A stretch of 64,000 bases of DNA from Corallium rubrum (Eukaryota > Cnidaria > Anthozoa > Scleralcyonacea > Coralliidae): NCBI GenBank assembly GCA_964035015.1, contig OZ036002.1, positions 5,632,377 through 5,696,376 on the forward strand, written 5' to 3'. The notes beneath the pieces were generated by a model that was not told the DNA's origin, searched no databases, and saw nothing but the letters and a program-made list of their open reading frames with translations. Positions 43,762-52,596 of the stretch are shown here, in pieces. Each line of letters begins with the position of its first letter. The stretch's first letter is position 1. A program made the position numbers and the translations under genes.

Positions 43762-45700
43762 ATGTCTTCGAGACGGGATGGACGAAAGAAATGCAATGAA
43801 CCTCGAAATGTAAATATCACAGTCAACCCATCTTTTTAATACTTTTTAGTCTTAATTTAATAATAGTTCAGCTAAATTTTCTACCTTTTGTTAAATATAC
43901 ATAAATTTCGTCTCCGTTATTATGTTCAAAATACCGTTTTGCCGTCTTTTGTCTTGCATTTATTTCTTTAGAGAAAGACTTTGTATGAAAAACACATCCC
44001 TTATATAAGTGAAGCCATTGCAAGTATCCTTGATAAAAGCAGAAATAATGAATTTAAAATTCGCTGTCAAGAATTACTTCAGGTAAAAACGGTTTTAATA
44101 ATTTAAAAAATGATCATAATAAAATATAAATCTTCAGTCTGCTTCATATGAAATGCGGGGGGGGGGGGGGGGGGGGTGCTATGGTTCCAAAAAGAATACT
44201 GCAGTGACAAAGTACACATCCTGGAATTTAAAGTTGTATATAATTTGAGTTGAACTTTTGGGCGTTTTTTTAGTCTAAAGTTCTGTTCCAGATTTTCTTA
44301 CAAAAACTAGAGGTTCCAGGGGGAGTTGCAATCCCCTGATTAGCAGTCCATAATGATATGAAATACCTTACAGAAATATGATTGTATATGATCATAATAC
44401 TTGTAAAATTTTCTTCAAAATTCAGAAAATAGCGTTTCAGAGCCTTAGAAAATAAAAACAAAATTGGATGGGGGCCTACCCTCGATATCTACCACCTTGA
44501 AAATCTTAGACCTTGAAAACGAGAGAATCCTAATATTTACCATAGACTGTTCCTTTTAGCAAAAAGTATATATACTGGTTCGTATTGTGTAGGTAAATGC
44601 CTCAAATGAGATCCAGGAAGCTTTATCATCGAAACTGTTCATGTTGACTCTTGGTCAAAGGTATGATTTGAAGAGCAATTCTCATATTCAGGTAAGAGTC
44701 AGGCTAGTTTTTCTACCAATGATCCAAAAATTAGTATGTAATATATCATACGCTAGGAGGAGTGTTTCATCAGGATATCCAAACACTGTGTTTGGATATC
44801 CTGATGAAACACTCCTCCAAGTGTATGATATAGCATCTCAAACAAATCAGTATTTTAATCGGGGTAAAGGTTTGCTTAATTTCTGTAATTTCTTCCTCCG
44901 ATATCCAACACGGTACTGATTTCCTTTGTGTTTTCCTCATGAATTATTAATGAGTTTGAGATATGTATATCAAGCCTATATACATATATTCAACTAATTG
45001 TCAATTCAGGATTTCACTTTTACTTACAGTGTAAATTGAAATGCATTAAATGATCGTGCGTTTTCTTGGCTATAGTTTTCTATGGCCAGAATTTGTAAAT
45101 ATATACCAGTCCAAAAAAACTTTTTTATGCTCTTTCAATGTCTACAATTATGATGATCCATGTTCATGAACAACTCAGGAGGATTGTAACTTGCAAGCAG
45201 CTTCCAGCTCTACAGATACATCATTTGGCGACTTGGCAGACCATCTTGAAAATGACGGTGACGAACAATGGTCATTTCTCGACAAACCTTTTCTGGAGAA
45301 TAGGACTAGAGAAATCCACCAATCTAACAATTTCCAAGACGATCTCAGTCAGTTACAACCTAAAAAACACCTTACACAGGAATCCAGGATGGTGGAACCG
45401 AGAAAAAGCGCGTCTACTTACATGGTGTTAGACCCAGTCGCAGATATTAGCCCTGACGATGATTTTGAATCTCTGGAGTGCGACATGATGTTTAGCGAGT
45501 TTCCACTGTGTGATGGAATAACTGATAACCTTGATCAGCAAGTACCATGCTACGACCAAAGCAGAATTGATGGTAATAACATACATACCAATAGCCAACC
45601 AGTAACAATACAAGCAGGTCCCACAATGCAAGCAATGGTTTATCCATGCGACACTGATGATCACAATTTTGAAACATTAGGAAATTTTATCTCATATTGA
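43762..45700 (+). CDS. Unrecognised 259-aa protein, four exons
   Basis: Exons 43762-43809, 43972-44082, 44593-44691, 45179-45700, all GT-AG and in phase, ending TGA. I do not recognise the family. The N-terminus is basic (SSRRDGRKKC). Exons 2-3 look helical (YISEAIASILDKSRNNEFK, EIQEALSSKLFMLTLGQRYD). The long last exon is acidic and probably disordered, with clusters such as [19 protein letters not shown] that resemble transactivation or docking segments; this is only an inference from composition. A 5' leader exon may end at about 43346 (GCGAG|GTAAGC). The last exon has a second copy at 50003-50485, created by tandem duplication. The ATG at 43762 is the only strong start; an upstream in-frame extension lacks ATG. 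Confidence 0.65.
44157..44176. repeat. Poly-G tract
   Basis: Twenty consecutive G in intron 2 of the unrecognised gene. Confidence 0.9.
44744..44831. repeat. Perfect spacerless palindrome in intron 3
   Basis: Arms of over 40 bases meet at CAAACACTGTGTTTG. The outer edges are ATATCATACGCTAGGAGG and CCTCCAAGTGTATGATA. It is absent from the corresponding place in unit B. Confidence 0.85.
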
Positions 45701-45904
45701 AATCAATGAAATGTCGAAAAATATAATTAAAAATGTCTGATTTGAAAAGTGTTGATCCATATTTATTTAACGGATTTTGAGCATCTGTGCATGTGTCTGA
45801 CGACTTGGTCAATTCTACCATTTAAAGCAATACGTAACGTTGTGAAATGTACTATCTTGCTGCCGATAAGACACAGTGGTCATGTTGGTTGGTAGGTACA
45901 ATAG

Positions 45905-46221
45905 ACCACTTTTATAATAGAGACAAATTTTAATATTCTTTTATATGCATCTTAATAAGCCTTTCTAGCCTCGTTTGTGTGTCTTCAATTCAAAAGAATC
46001 TTTGCTTTATAACGAGGCCAGAAAGGCTCATTTAGATGCAAATAAAAGAACATTTAAAGTGGTGGCCTTCATATGAAAGTGGCCTATAGAGCGTTTTCAT
46101 CTTACGTCACGGCGGCCATATTGGTGTACAGTATGGGAATTAGCTCTTTCTTATTCAAATATTTCGTATTGTTTCACCACCCCAATGGGACACCGATCAC
46201 GTGAGTGAAAACGCTCTATAG
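45905..46221. mobile_element. Two adjoining hairpin MITEs in unit A
   Basis: The first (about 45905-46083) has GCCTTTCTAGCCTCGTTTGTG and its complement around 45960-46035 and a relative at 58684-58815. The second (46084-46221) has ends CTATAGAGCGTTTTCA and contains ACGGCGGCCATATTGG. Both are missing at the matching place in unit B. Confidence 0.7.
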
Positions 46222-46331
46222 CATCTAATAACCAACCAACATGGCCGCCATGACGTAACGTACAACCCAGCAATACCTTGTAGTCAATGAGGCGAATCTA
46301 CATGCATTCTTGGCAAAGCTTATGGTTTTAA

Positions 46332-46676
46332 GGGGGTGATTACATGGAGATTTTCAGTCCGAGCTAAAATTTAAACCCGGTCTTCTTATTAAATCCTTGT
46401 AATACGAATGTATAGCAATTACATGGAAAAAATTCAGCCCGGGCTGAAAGTTTAGCCCAGGGATGGAATTTTCAGCCCGGGCTGAACTGAGCGTGTGGAT
46501 GCAGTGTCGATCGTTCATTACGCAGCCGCAAAACAAACATTCTTAATTCGATTTCCTACGTGTTATTGATTAAAATTTTGGTTTCATCGCGGGTTGAAAT
46601 CGCTCATGTAATCCCAATAAAAACTCAGCCCTTCTAACCGGCTGAAATGGCTGAAAATCTCCATGTAATCGGCCCC
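46332..46676. mobile_element. TAA-flanked MITE, unit A copy
   Basis: Ends GGGGGTGATTACATGG and (inward from right) GGGGCCGATTACATGG, flanked by TAA (46329-46331, 46677-46679). GCCCGGGCTGAA repeats lie inside. The same element is in unit B, so it predates the duplication. Confidence 0.8.
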
Positions 46677-47060
46677 TAAATATATCGCAAAAACAAACGA
46701 ACATCTTATTTAAAATTCTAATGTTTGTTAATGACATGCATATGACTTCTCAGTAATCCTTTCATGCATAACGTACGAAGATTATAGAAGCACGGATACA
46801 TGTTTGATCTTTGAGAGTTTCGTAATGTGAAAAGCCCAAGTTCTCAAGATAAACTTGACACAGTCGTTCTCGATGGCTATAAGCTGGTGATCGTGTAATT
46901 CAGGGATATGTGTAGATGAAGTTTACAGTTTGATATCATCGCTTTGCCTTATCACGTCGGCTTCCATCGCTTTACATTCCTTTGAAGTCGGCGACTATTT
47001 GCTGTGGCACAACAATTTCAATATAGATAACCTGAGCCTGGCGGCACTGAAGAGCCTACA
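46677..47060. other. Intergenic DNA upstream of synaptotagmin-like copy A
   Basis: Duplicated in unit B (52205-52596). It presumably contains the promoter and leader of the synaptotagmin-like gene. A reading frame here (WHNNFNIDNLSL) is conserved between copies but has no ATG and joins out of phase to the next exon, so I treat it as non-coding. Confidence 0.5.
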
Positions 47061-49790
47061 ATGGTCAGTGAAACTTATGAACGTAAGTATATCTAATAAT
47101 TACACCCAAATACCACTTTAATCCTTATAGTTATACTACAGCACAAAATACCTTGATATATAGGTGTGACTACTGGAGATGTCATGCAGAAAGCAATGGC
47201 ACTTTCAATGTGGCAAGAAGATGACTATTTCATGTTGTTTAAGAACAGATATTGTAATATATATTGATGTATAGATGAATAGTATCATAACATCGTTCTT
47301 TTGGATTGTCTATAGTCTATAGATCATGGTGTTAATTACTGGTAACGAAGTTAATATTGCGATCTAGATAATTCGATATCATCTGAATAACTTGATATAT
47401 CTGGTTATCCAAGTATTCGTGAGGTGTGGGATTCTCGAGTACCAGTCCATTTACACCTCCACTAAGGCAAAACAATCATATACTGAATTTACCAAACTGT
47501 CTTCTATTATTAAATCACGACTCTAGTTTATTGAACAGAATATTTTAAAATTCCTGACTTACCTAATTTAGCATGCATCCTAGCTTCAAAGATTGTCGAA
47601 TTACTCTTTAACAAAAAGTCCTTCCAAAAAGTAGAGACATTGAACTTGTTTCTTTTCAAACACGAATCTGCATATAGCGTAGTTGTCTTGTGATGATTTA
47701 TGTCGCTATTAGAAGGCTATTCATTCTTGCGAAAATATGAAGACTTCAACTTCATGCATGAAGCTGAATAGCTTCAGAATAGCTTCATGCATGAAGCTAA
47801 TGATTTTCTAGCTCGAGGTCTAGCTTATCAGTTACTAGTCGGGCCAAACATTTTACTCTAATGAGGGGCTCTGCTCGAAACGTCAGTATTTCGTTATCAA
47901 AACTAATCTCAGCAGTTTACCATTTTTCACTTTGCACCTTAACAAAGACATATCATTTAGTAAAACGTGAAAAAAACTCCTGAAATAAACTACCAGAATG
48001 CTTTGCCAGTGTTCTCCATTTATCCGCACCAGATGCTAGCAAAGCATTCTTGTAGTTGTAGTCATCCAATGCTATTTTACATCATCCTGCAAATGGCTTA
48101 TTATAAACGTTTCAACTATTCCACACGTAGGTATATATAGAAAATGTAGTAGTTTGTTGTGCAAATAGAAATGAATCTGAGAATCTACGCATTTTAATCG
48201 TTAGCCCACTGACTAGAACGTCACGAAAGTCAAATAAATACAATATAACTTTTAACTCCTCCTTTCTTTTTAGTCGTTGCTCCAATAGTTTTCCTTTGTG
48301 TCGTGCTACTCTTAGTGATTATACTTGCTGTCATATACAAAGGTATTGTCAACCAATCGTGCGCGTGTCTGAGCGATCCGGGAGGGAGAGAAAAAGCACG
48401 ACACGACAAGAAAAATAAAAATGGTAATTACGACAAGGTTTCGGGGGATACCACAGAGTCGGACGACGATGGCAACTTTGTTCCTCCAACGATGCATGGT
48501 CGTTAGCAGCTCCGAGCCAGCTCTCGAGGAGGAAGAACTAGTCGTTTCTAGTGAAACTCTATCTGCTTACTCAGCATTTTCTACTTACGGCGATACCATG
48601 TCTCAGACTCAATCCTACATGTCGGATCAGGGCCTGGGTCGGTTAAAATTTGATGTGAATTACGTACGTGATCCATCGCGTCTCGTAGTTCACATCGTCG
48701 AGGGCGACAACCATAGATATAGGAGGCCTAGATTGCTGACTGTAATATAATTTATAGCGCACGCGCGCGCCAACATGAGTAATCCAAGATGGCGGCTCAA
48801 CCGGTCAAAAATCATAGACAGTGCATAGGAAAAACGATGTTTTTCGCATTTTACGTCCGCCCACTGTTTCCGATCCCGTTCGACCACCTTTTTTGGGAAG
48901 AACTACCTATTGTGAAGGTCTTGGATGAAAATCGTACAATTTGAGTGGAATTAACAACAAAATAATCGATCGTTAAATGTTTTTTGTTTGCCAATCATAG
49001 ATATAGAACTGGAACTTTCACCTGATTGCTGCTGCAGATTGTATAGTATAATATGCTTTAGAAAGCTAATTTTGGGTTAAATGTACTTGTTGAAGTAAAA
49101 TTCTGTCTTTTAACGAAAAGATGTATATAATACTTCGTGTTTAAAAGAAGTTAATTAGATAGTAAAATGTTCACTGGAGTTAATGCGTAGTGTATAACTA
49201 TATTCTACAAAATAGTGAAAATTGCTAAGGACAGATCGCTATCTGTTTGTCCACTAACTGACTAACACGTAAGCTTTCCATCTCGTATCTTACACAGAAC
49301 GTCCTAGAATCTTCCAACACCTCAAAACTAACCAAAACCTTTATTTTCGGCCAGAAATGTCTCGAACCGACCAAGTGACCGCAAGTGACTGTTTCGGCAA
49401 CATTTGACGATCGATTATTTTGTTGTAAATTCCACTCGAATTGTACGATTTTCATCCAAGACCTTCACAATAGGTAGTTCTTCCCAAAAAAAGGTGGTCG
49501 AACGGGATCGGAAACAGTGGGCGGACGTAAAATGTGAAAAACCTCGTTTTTCCTATGCACTGTCTATGATTTTTGACCGGTTGAGCCGCCATCTTGGATT
49601 TTCAAATTTGGCGCGCCTCTTCAGCCGAGTCAGCAATCTAGGTCTCCTATATCTATGGCGACAACCTACCGTCGAAAGAACAGGGGGGTGCAAGAGATTT
49701 CACGATTCACCTCACACTTCTTCCGTTCTTCCGAAGAGGGAGCAACGACTGAGAGGCAAAACGCGGAGCATGCAGGTACTCCCCAAAGTT
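47061..49790 (+). pseudogene. Synaptotagmin 14/16-like gene, broken copy A
   Basis: Exon 1 is 47061-47082 and exon 2 begins at 48274; they encode the same short N-terminus and membrane segment as copy B. Damage: a 4-base insertion at about 48493-48496 (ATGCATGG where copy B has ATGG) shifts the frame to an early stop (TAG at 48504). A 944-bp transposon sits in the C2-coding sequence (48713-49656). Further small insertions of 8 bases (near 49725) and 4 bases (near 49771) follow. The C2 domain is cut at 49790 by the duplication junction. Intron 1 holds palindromes of GCTTCATGCATGAAGC (47755-47800). Confidence 0.85.
48713..49656. mobile_element. 944-bp long-TIR element inserted in the C2 exon (MULE-like)
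   Basis: Arms of about 270 bp start ATAGATATAGGAG and end CTCCTATATCTAT, and contain CCAAGATGGCGGCTCAACCG. The 10-bp sequence GGCGACAACC is duplicated on both sides (48703-48712, 49657-49666) and is present once in copy B at about 54499-54508, an exact empty site. Duplication of 9-10 bp with long arms suggests Mutator-type, although an 8-bp reading with CATAG ends is also possible. Confidence 0.88.
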
Positions 49791-50002
49791 AGTCAGGCTA
49801 GCTTTTCTATAGCTGCCTAATTGTCAATTCAGGATTTCACTTTGCTTACAGTAGGTAAATTGAAATACATTAAATGGTCGTGCGTTTTCTTGGCTATAGT
49901 TTTCTATGACCAGAATTTGTAAATATATACCAGTCCAAAAAAACTTTTTTATGCTCTTTCAATGTCTACAATTATGATGATCCGTTTTCATAAACAACTC
50001 AG

Positions 50003-50485
50003 GAGGATTGTAACTTGCAAACAGCTTCCAGCTCTACAGATACACCATTTGGCGACTTGGCAGACCATCTTGAAAATGACGGTGACGAACAATGGTCATT
50101 TCTCGACAAACCTTCTCACAATTTCCAAGACGATCTCAGTCAGTTACAACCTAAAAAACACCTTACACTGGAATCCAAGATGGTGGAACCGAGAAAAAGC
50201 GCGTCTACTTACATGGTGTTAGACCCAGTCGCAGATATTAGCCCTGACGATGATTTTAAATCTCTGGAGTGCGACATGATGTTTAGTGAGTTTCCATTGT
50301 GTGAAGGAATAACTGATAACCTTGATCAGCAAGTACCATGCTACGACCAAAGCAGAATTGATGGTAATAAAATACATACCAATAGCCAACCAGTAACAAT
50401 ACAAGGAGGTCCCACAATGCAAGCGATGGTTTATCCAGACACCGATGATCACAATTTTGAAACATTAGGAAATTTTGTCTCATAA
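50003..50485 (+). CDS. Duplicated last exon of the 259-aa gene (4B)
   Basis: Same acceptor (AACTCAG|GAGGATTGT), same phase and open to TAA at 50485. It lacks 33 bases (11 codons, in frame) present in exon 4A and differs by scattered substitutions. It could act as an alternative last exon for exons 1-3 or be a non-functional relic. The retained frame over 160 codons is notable, but the duplication looks recent. Confidence 0.6.
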   Translation, partial: EDCNLQTASSSTDTPFGDLADHLENDGDEQWSFLDKPSHNFQDDLSQLQPKKHLTLESKMVEPRKSASTYMVLDPVADISPDDDFKSLECDMMFSEFPLCEGITDNLDQQVPCYDQSRIDGNKIHTNSQPVTIQGGPTMQAMVYPDTDDHNFETLGNFVS

Positions 50486-50589
50486 GTTGAAATCAATGAA
50501 ATGTCGAAAAATATAATTAAAAATGTCTGATTTGAAAAGTGTTGTTCCATATTTATTTAACGGATTTTGAGCATCTTGAAGGATGACGT

Positions 50590-50621
50590 GTATAATATAT
50601 ATATATATATATATATGTATG

Positions 50622-50680
<59 letters not shown>

Positions 50681-50684
50681 GTAT

Positions 50685-50766
<82 letters not shown>
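50590..50766. repeat. TA/TATG microsatellite
   Basis: About 177 bp of TA with TATG interruptions, absent from unit A. It is followed by a copy of the SINE-like tail module at 50770-50840. Confidence 0.95.
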
Positions 50767-50767
<1 letters not shown>

Positions 50768-51115
50768 AGTAATATTGGGCATTTATTTGGGCATGTATAT
50801 ATTCTACACTCGAATTCTCCTTCACCAAAAATCCCTAGAGCATATGTATATAGTGTGTGTACGACGACTTGGTCAATTCTACCATTTAAAGCAATACTTA
50901 CGTATTGCTTTAAATACGAAAATGCTTGAAATGTTCTATCTTTCTCCCATAAATAGCCGTTAAAAATCCAACTGAAGCCTTGATGCTCATCTATGGCAAT
51001 TGGTGGGTTGCAATCAATCCCCTGAGATTTAGAGGACTCAAAGACACACAACCTCGTACCCAGGGTCTTATCTCCGCTCCCCCGCCCGACACAGTGGCTA
51101 TGTTGGTTCAGCGTA

Positions 51116-51600
51116 TCCTCCTACCTAGAATTACCAATAATCAGTAAGTGCGAAATGCCTAGAATTACCAATAATCGTTAATTTTAAAAACTAATTCCCA
51201 ACCCCCACACCCCAACCCTAACCCTAACCTCTAAACTTTACCCTAAACCTAACCACAACCCCCCGGAAACCCTAACCCTAACCCACAACCCCCCGGTGGC
51301 CCTTAACCTAACCACAACCCTCCGGGAAAAAAGTCCCGCCACTCAGACCCCGACCACAACGCCCCGACCACAACGCCCCGACCACAACGCCCCGACCACA
51401 ACGCCCCGACCACAACGCCCCGACCACAACGCCCCGACCAACAACGCCCCGACCACAACGCGCCCCTACTGGTCTTTTAGTTATATGCAATTTAGTTTGA
51501 CATCCCGCATGTGGGACAGACAATTACCTACAATTACCAATTATTGGTAATTCAAGGCCGTTTCACACTTACTGATTATTGGTAATTCTAGGTAGGAGGA
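51116..51600. mobile_element. 485-bp MITE with perfect 35-bp inverted ends
   Basis: Ends TCCTCCTACCTAGAATTACC... are identical inward over 35 bp. The interior holds degenerate telomere-like CCCTAA repeats (about 51205-51330) and a 14-bp tandem GACCACAACGCCCC (about eight copies, 51348-51466). Present only in unit B. Confidence 0.85.
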
Positions 51601-51716
51601 CTCTCTCCTCCGCAGAGGCTTTACACATGCTTTATATTACATGACGCGCGTTCCTTCGCCCCGCGGTTAATATTTCATCATGCGTCATGTAATATAAAGC
51701 CTCTGCGGAGGAGAGA
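51601..51716. mobile_element. 116-bp hairpin MITE inserted in the previous one's end
   Basis: Arms TCTCTCCTCCGCAGAGGC and inverted partner. The 10-bp GGTAGGAGGA is duplicated on both sides (51591-51600, 51717-51726). Confidence 0.82.
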
Positions 51717-51861
51717 GGTAGGAGGACATGTTGGTTGGTTGGTAAGTAACCAACCAACATGGCCACCATGACGTAACGTACAACCCAGCAAATTGCTGAC
51801 GCAATACCTTGTAGTCAATGAGGCGAATCTACATGCATACTTGGCAAAGCTTTTGGTTTTA

Positions 51862-52204
51862 GGGGGCTGATTACATGGAGATTTTCAGTCCGAGCTAACA
51901 TTTCAACCCAGTCTTCTTATTAAATCCTTGTAATACATGAAAAAATATATGGGGAAAAATTCAGCCTGGGCTGAAAGTTTAGCCCAGGGATGGAATTTTC
52001 ATCCCGGGCTGAACTGAGCGTGTGGATGCAGTGTCGATCGTTCATTACGCAGCCGCAAAACAAACATTCTTAATTCGATTTCCTACGTGTTATTGATTAA
52101 AATTTCGGTTTCATCGCGGGTTGAAATCGCTCATGTTATCGCAATAAAAACTCAGTCCTTCTAACTGGGCTGAAATGGCTGAAAATCTCCATGTAATCGG
52201 CCCC
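51862..52204. mobile_element. TAA-flanked MITE, unit B copy
   Basis: Counterpart of 46332-46676 with substitutions and small deletions; ends GGGGGCTGATTACATGG. Confidence 0.78.
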
Positions 52205-52596
52205 TAAATATATCACAAAAACAAATGAACATCTTATTTAAAATTCTAATGTTTGTTAATGACATGCATATGACTTTAATGATTCTCAGTAATCCTTTCA
52301 TGCATAACGAAGATTATAGAAGCACCGATACATGTTTGATCGTTGAGAGTTTCGTAATGTGAAAAGCCCAAGTTTTCAAGATAAACCTGACACAGTCGTT
52401 CTCGATGGCTAAGCTGGTGATCGTGTCATTCAGGGATATGTGTAGATGAAGTTTACAGTTTGATATCATCGCTTTGCCTTATCAGATCGGCTTCCATCGC
52501 TTTACATTCCTTTGAAGTTGGCAACTATTTGCTGTGGCACAACAATTTCAATATAGATAACCTGAGCCTGGCGACACTGAAGAGCCAAGAGGTACA

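Larger units (their letters stand above)
44697..49790. repeat. Tandem duplication unit A (about 5.1 kb)
   Basis: Carries the last exon of the 259-aa gene, the MITE at 46332 and the 5' part of the first synaptotagmin-like copy. It starts at AGTCAGGCTAG, six bases after exon 3. The junction to unit B is seen at 49790/49791, where the C2-coding sequence (CCCCAAAGTT) jumps to AGTCAGGCTAG. Confidence 0.88.

Noticed and set aside
46930-47121. Frame MISSLCLI-like before the first synaptotagmin exon, conserved in both units
   Set aside because: Its first codon is TTG and it joins the next exon out of phase. The ATG at 47061 (52597 in unit B) in another frame joins correctly and leads straight into the membrane segment.
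51205-51330. True chromosome end
   Set aside because: The CCCTAA stretch is short, degenerate and bounded by MITE ends, so it is interstitial.
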